Source: CAZEIW01 sp964512305
GTDB lineage: Bacteria > Pseudomonadota > Gammaproteobacteria > Burkholderiales > Burkholderiaceae_F
Direction of reading: 5' to 3'
Length of the DNA stretch: 7,980 nt
NCBI GenBank assembly: GCA_964512305.1
Contig: CAZEIW010000095.1
Span: 1-7,980, forward strand
Positions within the stretch are counted from its first letter, which is position 1, and each line of letters opens with the position of its first letter. A model generated the notes under the pieces. That model did not search any database. It was not told the origin of the DNA and saw only the letters and a program-made list of their open reading frames with translations. Positions 1-6,921 of this stretch are shown in pieces. Position numbers and translations under genes: made by a program.

Positions 1-351
1 GTCGGTCGCGACGTACACCAGCGTGGCTTCGGTGACCTTGATCACGTCGGCGGTCATGCGCGCGCGCTCGGCGTACACGGCGACATCGACCGTGATCGAC
101 GTCCGTCCGGTCTTGAGCACGCGCACGTAGAACGACAGCAGATCGCCGACGAACACCGGCTCCTTGAACACGAAGCTGGTCACGGCCACCGTCGCCACTC
201 GCCCGTTGGCGCGCCGCGAAGCGAGGATGCCGCCGGCGATGTCGACCTGCGACATGATCCAGCCGCCGAAGACGTCGCCGTGGGGGTTGGCGTCCGCCGG
301 CATCGGCATGACGCGCAGCATCGGTTCTTCGTCGGGCAGCCTGGCTCGCAT
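1..351 (-). CDS. yciA: Acyl-CoA thioesterase, YciA family (3' end outside window)
   Basis: Reading the minus strand from an ATG at 351 gives 117 uninterrupted residues to the window edge, so the C-terminus (about 15-20 residues if the length matches the roughly 130-residue E. coli YciA) is missing. The product is a single-hotdog-fold cytoplasmic thioesterase that hydrolyses acyl-CoA to free acid and CoA and normally works as a hexamer. The family hallmark is plain: PMPADANPHGDVFGGWIMSQ followed by VDIAGG (residues about 17-41). Asp37 in SQVDIAGG aligns with the catalytic acid of characterised YciA proteins. The strand order continues with VTSFVFKEPVFVGDLLSFY and ends in TEATLVYVATD, as in E. 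coli YciA. The start is chosen by homology; no strong Shine-Dalgarno precedes it. The gene is divergent from the exporter gene and has a promoter candidate at 482-509. The family call is secure; the acyl chain preference cannot be read from sequence. Confidence 0.93.
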   Translation of the reverse strand, partial: MRARLPDEEPMLRVMPMPADANPHGDVFGGWIMSQVDIAGGILASRRANGRVATVAVTSFVFKEPVFVGDLLSFYVRVLKTGRTSITVDVAVYAERARMTADVIKVTEATLVYVATD

Positions 352-481
352 CGGGGAGTCGACGGTCGCGCATGGGGTCGCGACCCAGTGGATAATGAAC
401 GCAATCCCGCGTCCGCCGCCCGCGCGCTTCGCAATTCGCGCCGGCGTTCCGCGGACGCGGCAGCGGTGTTGGACCTGCGCC

Positions 482-509
482 ATTCTGACCGCGCGCGCGC
501 GACTGTCAA
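482..509 (-). promoter_or_regulatory. Sigma70-like promoter candidate for yciA
   Basis: On the minus strand a perfect -35 hexamer TTGACA (509 to 504) is followed after 16 bases by CAGAAT (487 to 482), which matches four of six -10 positions. Transcription would start near 475 and leave a leader of about 125 bases before the yciA ATG at 351. The spacer is almost entirely alternating CG. The hexamers are seen directly; promoter activity is inferred. Confidence 0.5.
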
Positions 510-533
510 GCCGCCGCGCAGGCCGGAGGAACC

Positions 534-540
534 GGGAGGA
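534..540 (+). promoter_or_regulatory. Ribosome binding site fixing the exporter start
   Basis: GGGAGGA lies three bases before the ATG at 544. The reading frame is open upstream to about 280, but that upstream part overlaps yciA on the other strand, has no comparable ribosome site and does not resemble the Atm1 family. This site therefore decides the start at 544. Confidence 0.75.
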
Positions 541-543
541 AAC

Positions 544-2373
544 ATGAGGGGCATGCGGCCGCCAGTCGGCCGGACGCCGCACCTCGCACCCGAGGCGGGG
601 CGCGCGCGCCACGAGTTGCGTACGCTGCGCACGCTGCTGCCCTACCTGTGGGCGTACAAGGCGCGGGTCACGCTGGCGGTCGGCTGCCTGGTGCTCGCGA
701 AGGTCGCCGTGGTCGGCGTGCCGATCCTGCTCAAGCACATCGTCGACGCGTTCGATGCCGGGCACGCCGCGGCCACGGTGCCGATCGCGCTGATCCTCGC
801 CTACGGCGCGCTGCGCCTGTCGACCACGTTCTTCGGCGAGATGCGCGAGTTCTTCTTCGCCAGGGTCACGCAGGCCGCGGTGCGCACGCTCGCGCTGCAG
901 ACCTTCCGCCACCTGCATTCGCTGTCGGTGCGCTATCACCTCGAGCGGCGCACCGGCGCGGTCACGCGCGAGATCGACCATGGGATCCGCGGCATCTCGT
1001 CGCTGATCAGCTATACCCTCTACTCGATCCTGCCGACCCTGGTCGAGATCGGCCTGGTGTTCGCCTACCTGCTGCTCCACTACGAGCCGTGGTTCGCGCT
1101 GATCGTCGCCGCCGGCCTGGTGCTGTACATCGGCTTCACGTTCGCGGTCACCAACTGGCGCACGCATTTCCGGCGCCAGGTCAACGAGCTCGATGCCAAG
1201 GCATCGTCGCGGGCGGTGGACTCGCTGCTGAATTTCGAGACCGTCAAGTACTTCAACAACGAGGACTTCGAGGCGCGGCGCTACGACGCGACGCTCGCGC
1301 AGCAGGAGAAAATGGCGATCCTGTCGCAGCAGTCCCTCAACGTGCTCAACATCGGCCAGCAGGCGATCATCGCGGTCGGGCTGACGCTGATGCTGTGGCG
1401 CGCGGCGCTCGGCGTGCAGCAGGGCCGGATGTCGATCGGCGACCTGGTGCTGGTCAACGCCTTCATGCTCCAGATGTACGTGCCGCTGAACTTCCTCGGC
1501 GTCATCTACCGCGAGATCCGCCAGGCGCTGGCCGACATGGAGCGGATGTTCCGGCTGCTGCACAACGAGCGCGAGATCGCGGACCTGCCGGGCGCGCCGC
1601 CGCTCGCGCTGAGCGCAGGCGAGGTGCGCTTCGAGCACGTCGAGTTCCGCTACGACGCGCGCCGGCAGGTGCTGTTCGACGTCGATTTCACGATCCCGGC
1701 CGGCACCACCTGCGCGGTCGTCGGCGCCACGGGCTCGGGCAAGTCGACGCTGGCGCGGCTGCTGTTCCGCTTCTACGAGGCGCAGGGCGGACGCGTGCTG
1801 ATCGACGGCCAGGACGTCCGCACGGTCACGCAGCAGTCGCTGCGCGCCGCCATCGGCATCGTGCCGCAGGACACGGTGCTCTTCAACGACACGATCGAGT
1901 ACAACATCGGCTACGGGCGCCCGGGCGCCGGGCACGACGAGATCGCCGCCGCCGCGCGCGCGGCGCACATCCACCAGTTCATCGAGTCGCTGCCCGACGG
2001 CTACCGGACGATGGTCGGCGAACGGGGCCTGAAGCTGTCGGGCGGCGAGAAGCAGCGGGTCGCGATCGCGCGCACGCTGCTGAAGAACCCGCCGATCCTG
2101 GTGTTCGACGAGGCGACCTCGGCACTCGATTCGAAGACCGAAAGCGTGATCCAGGCCGAGCTGCAGGCCGTGGCGGCCGACCGCACGACCCTGGTGATCG
2201 CGCACCGGCTGTCGACCATCGTCGGTGCCGACCAGATCCTCGTGCTCGATCGGGGCCGCATCGTCGAGCGCGGAACCCACGCCCAACTGCTGGCGCGCGA
2301 CGGTTCCTATGCGCGAATGTGGGCATTGCAGCAGCGCGAAAGCGAGCGCGACATCGGACTCGCGGCGGCATGA
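544..2373 (+). CDS. Atm1-type ABC half-exporter (fused membrane and ATPase domains)
   Basis: A complete 609-residue half-transporter that should homodimerise in the inner membrane and export its substrate with ATP hydrolysis. An N-terminal membrane domain (about residues 30-330, six expected helices) is followed by a nucleotide-binding domain (about 358-600). Walker A is GATGSGKST (394-402), the Q-loop Gln is 442, the signature is LSGGE (498-502), Walker B is ILVFDE (518-523), the D-loop is SALD (526-529) and the switch His is 554, so the ATPase looks intact. Assignment to the Atm1/heavy-metal subfamily, rather than MsbA, rests on NFETVKYFNNEDFE (230-243) and NIGQQ (269-273). As I recall, the Asn and Gln of this NxGQ motif contact glutathione in Atm1 structures. 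The likely substrates are glutathione conjugates, glutathione persulfide or metal-thiol adducts; this is inferred from family. It is transcribed away from yciA. The ATG at 544 follows GGGAGGA. It could be monocistronic, because a promoter candidate follows it. Confidence 0.9.
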   Translation: MRGMRPPVGRTPHLAPEAGRARHELRTLRTLLPYLWAYKARVTLAVGCLVLAKVAVVGVPILLKHIVDAFDAGHAAATVPIALILAYGALRLSTTFFGEMREFFFARVTQAAVRTLALQTFRHLHSLSVRYHLERRTGAVTREIDHGIRGISSLISYTLYSILPTLVEIGLVFAYLLLHYEPWFALIVAAGLVLYIGFTFAVTNWRTHFRRQVNELDAKASSRAVDSLLNFETVKYFNNEDFEARRYDATLAQQEKMAILSQQSLNVLNIGQQAIIAVGLTLMLWRAALGVQQGRMSIGDLVLVNAFMLQMYVPLNFLGVIYREIRQALADMERMFRLLHNEREIADLPGAPPLALSAGEVRFEHVEFRYDARRQVLFDVDFTIPAGTTCAVVGATGSGKSTLARLLFRFYEAQGGRVLIDGQDVRTVTQQSLRAAIGIVPQDTVLFNDTIEYNIGYGRPGAGHDEIAAAARAAHIHQFIESLPDGYRTMVGERGLKLSGGEKQRVAIARTLLKNPPILVFDEATSALDSKTESVIQAELQAVAADRTTLVIAHRLSTIVGADQILVLDRGRIVERGTHAQLLARDGSYARMWALQQRESERDIGLAAA

Positions 2374-2395
2374 TCCCGCCCTCGGGTTGCCCCGC

Positions 2396-2425
2396 GTGAC
2401 CAATGGCCGGGGTTCCGGCTAGACT
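2396..2425 (+). promoter_or_regulatory. Weak promoter candidate for the amino acid uptake cluster
   Basis: GTGACC (2396-2401) and TAGACT (2420-2425) each match four of six positions of the sigma70 hexamers and are 18 bases apart. A short dyad, GCCGG (2406-2410) and CCGGC (2415-2419) around a four-base loop, sits in the spacer and touches the -10, so it could be an operator or chance GC symmetry. The predicted leader to the ATG at 2462 is about 30 bases. Support is weak and the exporter transcript might simply read through. Confidence 0.3.
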
Positions 2426-2461
2426 CCGCACTCCGCGATCCAGCCGCGTGGGGGGCAGCGA

Positions 2462-3415
2462 ATGAGCTCATGCTTGACCGGCCGGCGCGCCGCCGGGCGC
2501 TTCGCTTCGGGCGCCGGAGTCTTGCTTGGAGCATCGCTTGCGCTGATGGCCGCGACCGGCGGCACGGCGCACGGCGCCGCCAATTCGACCTTGCAGAAGA
2601 TCCGCTCCTCCGGGACGGTCACGCTCGCGTACCGCGAGTCGTCGATCCCGTTTTCGTACCTCGCGACGGACAAGACGCCGGTCGGGTACTCGATCGATCT
2701 GTGCCTGAAGGTGGTCGATGCGCTGCGGCGCGAGCTCAAGGCGCCGGACCTGCGGGTCCAATGGCTGCCGGTGACGGCGGCCACCCGGATCCCGACCATC
2801 GTCGAGGGCAAGGCGGACCTCGAATGCGGGAACACGACCAATACCGCCTCGCGCCGCAAGCAGGTCGCGTTCACGGTCACGCACTATTTCGCCGGCGGGC
2901 GCCTGCTCGTCCGCACCAACTCCGGCATCCACAGCTTCCAGGACCTGCGCGGCAAGCGCGTGATCACGACGCGAGGGTCGACGCATGCCGCGCGCCTTGC
3001 GGATGCCCAGAAAAAGGGTCTGCTCAACGCGAGCGTGACCGAAGCGAAGGATCCGGACGCCGCCTTCGCGGTACTGCAAAAAGGCGAGGCCGACGCTTTC
3101 CTGTACGACGACATCGTGCTCTACAGCATGCGCGCGACCAGCCCCGATCCCTCGCAGCTGGCGGTGGTCGGCGATTTCACGTCGGTCGAGCCGCTCTCGA
3201 TCATGTTCCGGCGCGATGACGCCGAATTCAAGCGCCTGGTCGATTCGACGCTGTCGCGGGTGATGATCGACGGCGACGGCGAGCGCATCTACGAGCGCTG
3301 GTTCCTTTCGCCGATTCCGCCCAAGGGCGTCAACCTCGATGTTCCGCTGAGCGCGCTGATGCGCGACCAGCTGCGCTTTCCGACCGACAAAGTCGGCGAT
3401 GAGCTGGGCGGCTAG
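2462..3415 (+). CDS. GltI-like periplasmic amino acid-binding protein (family 3)
   Basis: A 317-residue secreted solute-binding protein, probably for glutamate/aspartate or similar polar amino acids. The N-terminus has arginines, a hydrophobic stretch (about 19-31) and a likely cleavage near AHG-AA (about residue 38). The mature part follows E. coli GltI throughout: KIRSSGTVTLAYRESSIPFS (46-65) matches the HRESSVPFSY region with ligand-type Arg58, then GYSIDLCLKVVDALRRELK, then LECGNTTN (120-127), DLRGKRVITTRGSTH, DAFLYDD (211-217) and a C-terminal YERWFLSPIPPKGVNL. Two cysteines remain in the mature protein (81 and 122) and could pair. The ATG at 2462 is preceded by GGGGGG (2450-2455). Its own GltJKL permease and ATPase are absent; instead it stands 75 bases before aapJ. 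It may deliver ligand to AapQMP or act as an orphan receptor. Its codon use looks less GC-extreme than that of aapJ. The family is certain; the ligand is inferred. Confidence 0.88.
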   Translation: MSSCLTGRRAAGRFASGAGVLLGASLALMAATGGTAHGAANSTLQKIRSSGTVTLAYRESSIPFSYLATDKTPVGYSIDLCLKVVDALRRELKAPDLRVQWLPVTAATRIPTIVEGKADLECGNTTNTASRRKQVAFTVTHYFAGGRLLVRTNSGIHSFQDLRGKRVITTRGSTHAARLADAQKKGLLNASVTEAKDPDAAFAVLQKGEADAFLYDDIVLYSMRATSPDPSQLAVVGDFTSVEPLSIMFRRDDAEFKRLVDSTLSRVMIDGDGERIYERWFLSPIPPKGVNLDVPLSALMRDQLRFPTDKVGDELGG

Positions 3416-3451
3416 CCGAACGATGCCGCGAAACCGGCTGATGTCGTGAAC

Positions 3452-3466
3452 CGGCCCCTGGGGCCG
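3452..3466 (+). promoter_or_regulatory. Short GC hairpin between the two binding-protein genes
   Basis: CGGCCC (3452-3457) and GGGCCG (3461-3466) are perfect complements around a CTG loop. No T-run follows, so it is not a classical intrinsic terminator. It lies 15 bases upstream of the aapJ ribosome site and could protect the upstream message or tune aapJ translation. In DNA this GC-rich, chance is a real alternative. Confidence 0.3.
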
Positions 3467-3480
3467 AAACTGCGAGGAAG

Positions 3481-3486
3481 AGGGAG
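3481..3486 (+). promoter_or_regulatory. Ribosome binding site fixing the aapJ start
   Basis: AGGGAG, within a longer purine-rich stretch that begins near 3475, ends four bases before the ATG at 3491. A GTG at 3446 would add 15 residues ahead of the signal peptide and has no comparable site, so 3491 is preferred. Confidence 0.7.
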
Positions 3487-3490
3487 TCAA

Positions 3491-4522
3491 ATGCAAAAAC
3501 ATGCTACTCGAACGATCGCCGCGGCCGCGCTCGCGGTCTCGGCGCTGGCGGCCGCGCCCGCGCATGCCGGCAAGACGCTGGACGACATCAAGGCGCGCGG
3601 CCAGGTCGTGTGCGGCGTCAACACCGGGCTGCCGGGGTTCTCCGCCGCCGACAGCCAGGGCAACTGGAGCGGGATCGACGTCGACGTGTGCCGCGCGATC
3701 GCGGCGGCGGTGCTCGGGGACGCGAACAAGGTCAAGTGGGTGCCGCTCAACGCGCAGCAGCGCTTCACCGCGCTGCAGTCGGGCGAGGTCGACGTGCTGT
3801 CGCGCAACACCACCTGGACCCTGACGCGCGACGCTTCGCTCGGCCTGAGCTTCACCGGCGTCACCTACTACGACGGCCACGGCTTCATGGTGCCGAAGAA
3901 AAGCGGCATCAAGAGCGCCAAGCAGCTCAAGAACCTGCAGATCTGCGTGCAGTCTGGCACGACGACCGAGAAGAACCTGACCGACTATTCGCACGCCAAC
4001 AAGCTCAACATGAAGCCGATCGTGTTCGAGAAGCTCGAGGCGGCGGAAGCGGCCTATTTCTCGGGCCGCTGCCAGGCCTACACCACCGACGCCTCGGGGC
4101 TGGCCGCGACGCGCAACAAGCAGGCCAAGAACCCCGACGACCACGTGATCCTCCCCGAGCTGATCTCGAAGGAGCCGCTCGGACCGGCGGTGCGGCGCGG
4201 CGACGACGAATGGTTCGCGATCGTCAAGTGGGTGCTGTTCGGCATGCTCGAGGCCGAGGAGTACGGCATCACGCAGGCCAACGTCGACCAGATGAAGTCG
4301 AGCGACAACCCGGCCGTGCAGCGGATCCTGGGCGTGTCCGAGGACGACGGCAAGCTGCTCGGCCTCGACCGCGAGTGGATGGTCCGGGTGATCAAGGCCG
4401 AGGGCAACTACGGCGAGATGTTCGAGCGCGACGTCGGGATGAAATCGGCGTTGAAGCTGCCGCGCGGCGTCAACGCGCTGTGGAACAAGGGCGGCATCCA
4501 GTACGCGCCGCCGATCCGCTGA
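3491..4522 (+). CDS. aapJ: General L-amino acid-binding periplasmic protein AapJ
   Basis: A 343-residue periplasmic receptor of the Aap/Bzt branch of family 3 binding proteins; it captures a broad range of L-amino acids and hands them to AapQM. The signal peptide is clear: MQKHATRTIAAAALAVSALA, then AAPAHA with likely cleavage after residue 26 (AHA-GKT). Family landmarks in order are GQVVCGVNTGLPGFS (37-51), VDVCRAIAAAVLGD (64-77), LSRNTTWTLTRD (103-114), YYDGHGFMVPK (126-136), ICVQSGTTTE (151-160), GRCQAYTTDASGLAATR (192-208), ISKEPLGPAVRRGD (225-238), GNYGEMFER (305-313) and a GIQYAPPIR terminus. Four mature cysteines (41, 67, 152, 194) fit two disulfides, as is usual in this branch. The length matches known AapJ proteins. 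It is followed, before aapQ, by a perfect hairpin that probably protects or enriches its message. Identity is very secure. Confidence 0.95.
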   Translation: MQKHATRTIAAAALAVSALAAAPAHAGKTLDDIKARGQVVCGVNTGLPGFSAADSQGNWSGIDVDVCRAIAAAVLGDANKVKWVPLNAQQRFTALQSGEVDVLSRNTTWTLTRDASLGLSFTGVTYYDGHGFMVPKKSGIKSAKQLKNLQICVQSGTTTEKNLTDYSHANKLNMKPIVFEKLEAAEAAYFSGRCQAYTTDASGLAATRNKQAKNPDDHVILPELISKEPLGPAVRRGDDEWFAIVKWVLFGMLEAEEYGITQANVDQMKSSDNPAVQRILGVSEDDGKLLGLDREWMVRVIKAEGNYGEMFERDVGMKSALKLPRGVNALWNKGGIQYAPPIR

Positions 4523-4534
4523 CGGCCGAAGGAC

Positions 4535-4557
4535 GGGCGCGGCCGCCGGCCGCGCCC
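4535..4557 (+). promoter_or_regulatory. Perfect 10-bp GC hairpin between aapJ and aapQ
   Basis: GGGCGCGGCC (4535-4544) and GGCCGCGCCC (4548-4557) are exact reverse complements around a three-base loop. It starts 12 bases after the aapJ stop and ends 26 bases before the aapQ ATG. There is no T-run, so full termination is unlikely. Hairpins between binding-protein and permease genes commonly stabilise the upstream message or attenuate downstream expression, giving an excess of receptor; that role is inferred here. A second GCGGCCGC palindrome at 4559-4566 could compete for pairing. Confidence 0.6.
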
Positions 4558-4583
4558 TGCGGCCGCCCCGCGGACCCGAGCCC

Positions 4584-5780
4584 ATGAGCGGACAGGATCA
4601 GGCGCTGCGCGCGCCGCCGCCCAAGACGCGGCGCTGGACCTGGCGCAGCCGCGCGCTGCGCGGCTTCGCCTACCAGGTGCTCGCCCTTGCGGCGATCGCG
4701 CTGTGCACGTGGTTCCTGGTGCACAACACGCTCGCCAACATGCGCACGCGCGGCATCCAGAGCGGCTTCGACTTCCTCACCGAAGCGGCGGGCTTCGACA
4801 TCGGCGAGACCCTGATCCCGTACGACTCGATGAACCCGTACCTCAAGGCGTTCGCGATCGGAGTGCTGAACACGCTGCGGGTGGCCGTGATCGGCATCGT
4901 GCTGACCACCATCATCGGCACGCTCGCCGGCATCGGCCGCTTCTCGCGCAACGCGATCGTGCGCGGGATCTGCTACGGCTACGTCGAGACGTTCCGCAAC
5001 GTGCCGGTGCTGCTGCAGCTGATCATGTGGTACATCCTGTTCACCGAGGTGCTGCCGCCGGTGGCCGACGCGATCCAGCTCGGCCCCGGCGTGTTCGTCA
5101 GCAAGAGCGGCATGTCGTTTCCGTGGCCGGTGTGGGACACGGGACACGCATGGGCGGCGGCGGGCGCGCTCGCCGGCCTGGTGCTGGCGTGGCTGTACCG
5201 GCGCCGCGCGCGCGCGCGCTTCGAGAGCACCGGGCGCGCCCTGCCGGTCTTCTGGCCGTCGGTGGCGATCGTCGCCGGCTGTGCGCTCGTCGGGTGGCTG
5301 GCGGGCGGCGCGCCGAGCACATTCGACGTTCCGGTCAAGACCGACGTCGTCGTCGAGGGCGGCGCGGCGCTGACGCCGGAGTTCCTGTCGGTGCTCATCG
5401 GGCTGGTGGTCTATACCGGGACCTTCGTGGCCGAGGTCGTGCGGGGCGGAATCGCCTCGGTCTCGCAGGGGCAGACCGAGGCCGCCGCGGCGCTCGGGCT
5501 GTCGCGCGGCCAGCAGATGCGGCTGGTGGTGCTGCCGCAGGCGCTGCGCGTGATCATCCCGCCGATGACCAACCAGTACCTGAACCTGACCAAGAACTCG
5601 TCGCTCGCGGTGGCGATCGGCTATCCCGACATCGTGTCGATCAGCAACACGGCGATCAACCAGACCGGGCGCGCGGTCGAGTGCATCGCGGTCATCATGA
5701 TCGTCTACCTGGCGCTGTCGCTCCTTACCGCGGCGCTGATGGGCTGGTACAACCGCCGGGCGGCGATCAAGGAGCGCTAG
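4584..5780 (+). CDS. aapQ: General L-amino acid ABC transporter permease AapQ
   Basis: A 398-residue inner-membrane permease, one half of the AapQM channel. The N-terminal region matches known AapQ proteins: RGFAYQVLALAAIALCTWFL (first helix, about 26-48), VHNTLANMRTRGIQSGFDFL (46-65) and the GFDIGETLIPYDS segment (70-82). Likely helices follow near 88-117, 139-160, 187-204, 221-240, 266-286, 320-346 and 364-388. The cytoplasmic EAA loop that docks on the ATPase starts at Glu299 (EAAAALGLSRG, then VVLPQALRVIIPP to 327). It is far longer than HisQ/HisM permeases (about 230 residues); this is normal for AapQ and reflects extra N-terminal and central helices. The ATG at 4584 has only a weak upstream purine signal, consistent with lower translation than aapJ. 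The stop lies one base before the aapM start. Identity is very secure. Confidence 0.95.
   Translation: MSGQDQALRAPPPKTRRWTWRSRALRGFAYQVLALAAIALCTWFLVHNTLANMRTRGIQSGFDFLTEAAGFDIGETLIPYDSMNPYLKAFAIGVLNTLRVAVIGIVLTTIIGTLAGIGRFSRNAIVRGICYGYVETFRNVPVLLQLIMWYILFTEVLPPVADAIQLGPGVFVSKSGMSFPWPVWDTGHAWAAAGALAGLVLAWLYRRRARARFESTGRALPVFWPSVAIVAGCALVGWLAGGAPSTFDVPVKTDVVVEGGAALTPEFLSVLIGLVVYTGTFVAEVVRGGIASVSQGQTEAAAALGLSRGQQMRLVVLPQALRVIIPPMTNQYLNLTKNSSLAVAIGYPDIVSISNTAINQTGRAVECIAVIMIVYLALSLLTAALMGWYNRRAAIKER
5769..5774 (+). promoter_or_regulatory. aapM ribosome binding site inside the end of aapQ
   Basis: AAGGAG lies within the last codons of aapQ, seven bases before a GTG at 5782. Together with the one-base gap to the aapQ stop it supports GTG as the real aapM start and suggests translational coupling, which would balance the two permease subunits. 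Confidence 0.7.
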
Positions 5781-5781
5781 C

Positions 5782-6900
5782 GTGCAGGCATCGCACACGG
5801 CGGCAGTCTTCGACGCGATCCCCGCGCGCCCCGCGCCGGTGCGGACCGAAGGTCTGGTGCCGTGGATCCGCGCCAACCTGTTCGGCGACTGGCGCAGCGC
5901 CGTGACGACCTTGCTGATCGCCGCGTTCGCGGCCTGGGTCGCGCCGCGGCTGCTGCAATGGGCGGTGTTCGACGCGGTCACCCGGCCCAGCCTCGACGCC
6001 TGCGCGGCCGCGCGCGGCAGCGGCGCCTGCTGGGGCGCGGTGGTCGAGAAGTACCGGCTCGTGATCTTCGGCCGCTATCCGTTCGGCGAGCAATGGCGTC
6101 CGCTGCTGGCGACCGCGCTGATGGTCGCGCTGGTGGTCGCGAGCTGCGCGCGCGCGCTGTGGAGCCGCTGGCTTGCGGTCTGGTGGGTGGCCGTGCTCGC
6201 CGCGTTCTTCGTCCTGATGCGCGGCGGCGTGCCCGGCCTCGCGTCCGTGCCGACCGACAGCTGGGGCGGCCTGCCGCTGACGATCATGCTTTCGACGCTG
6301 TCGATCGCCGCCGCATTCCCGCTGGCGGTGCTGGTGGCGCTGGGCCGGCGCAGCACGCTGCCTGCGATCAAGGCGCTGTGCACCGTGTACGTGGAGCTGG
6401 TGCGCGGCGTGCCGCTGGTGTCGGTGCTGTTCATGGCGAGCTTCATGTTTCCGCTCTTCATGCCGCCGGGCCTCTCGATCGACGTGCTGGTACGCGTGCT
6501 GGCCGGCATCACGCTGTTCGCCGCGGCCTACCTGGCCGAGGTCGTGCGGGGCGGGCTGCAGGCGATCCCGCGCGGCCAGATCGAGGCTGCGGCGTCGCTC
6601 GGGCTGACCTATTGGCAGACGCAGCGCAAGATCGTGCTGCCGCAGGCGCTCTCGCTCGTCGTGCCGGGCATCATGAACAGCTTCATCTCGACCTTCAAGG
6701 ACACGTCGCTGGTGACGATCGTGTCGCTGTACGAGCTGACCGGCTCGCTCGGCCTCGCGTTCAATTCCGATGCCGACTGGCGGCCGTACAAGATCGAGGG
6801 CTATCTTTTCATCGCGCTGATCTATTTCGTGTTCTGTTTTTCGATGTCGCGGTACAGCCTGTGGGTCGAGAGGCTGGTGAGCCGCGGACGCAAGCGCTGA
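5782..6900 (+). CDS. aapM: General L-amino acid ABC transporter permease AapM
   Basis: A 372-residue inner-membrane permease that pairs with AapQ. It starts at a GTG with AAGGAG seven bases upstream. A cytoplasmic N-terminus with WIRANLFGDWRSAVTTLLIA (28-47) leads into the first helix. The extracytoplasmic segment RGSGACWGAVVEKYRLVIFG (78-97) followed by RYPFGEQWRP is typical of AapM/YhdY proteins, with cysteines at 74 and 83. Later helices lie near 107-122, 129-145, 164-187, 205-226, 234-256, 288-306 and 340-356. The EAA loop is EAAASLGLTYWQTQRKIVLP (268-287), followed by QALSLVVPG. The C-terminal FKDTSLVTIVSLYELTG (305-321) is also characteristic. The length is close to known AapM proteins, so the gene appears complete. 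It is 21 bases before aapP and clearly in the same operon. Confidence 0.95.
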   Translation: MQASHTAAVFDAIPARPAPVRTEGLVPWIRANLFGDWRSAVTTLLIAAFAAWVAPRLLQWAVFDAVTRPSLDACAAARGSGACWGAVVEKYRLVIFGRYPFGEQWRPLLATALMVALVVASCARALWSRWLAVWWVAVLAAFFVLMRGGVPGLASVPTDSWGGLPLTIMLSTLSIAAAFPLAVLVALGRRSTLPAIKALCTVYVELVRGVPLVSVLFMASFMFPLFMPPGLSIDVLVRVLAGITLFAAAYLAEVVRGGLQAIPRGQIEAAASLGLTYWQTQRKIVLPQALSLVVPGIMNSFISTFKDTSLVTIVSLYELTGSLGLAFNSDADWRPYKIEGYLFIALIYFVFCFSMSRYSLWVERLVSRGRKR

Positions 6901-6921
6901 GACGGGTCCACGGGGATTGTC

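Noticed and set aside
391..396. GATAAT as a -10 element for the exporter gene
   Set aside because: No acceptable -35 hexamer at 16-18 bases upstream, and the site is about 150 bases from the start codon; not enough to call a promoter.
280..543. Upstream extension of the exporter frame to a GTG/ATG near 280
   Set aside because: It overlaps the divergent yciA gene, is not Atm1-like, and a strong GGGAGGA sits just before the ATG at 544.
3446..3490. GTG at 3446 as the aapJ start
   Set aside because: It would put 15 residues, including RPLGPKLRGRG, ahead of a textbook signal peptide; the ATG at 3491 has the better ribosome site.
4535..4557. Intrinsic transcription terminator after aapJ
   Set aside because: The stem is strong but no T-run follows and aapQMP depend on transcription through it; a stabiliser or partial attenuator is more likely.
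2468..4585. 705-codon open frame on the minus strand opposite the two binding-protein genes
   Set aside because: It lies antisense to two genes with clear family signatures; its composition (Arg, Ala, His, Asp, Val rich) is what the complement of GC-rich coding sequence yields, and I see no recognisable domain.
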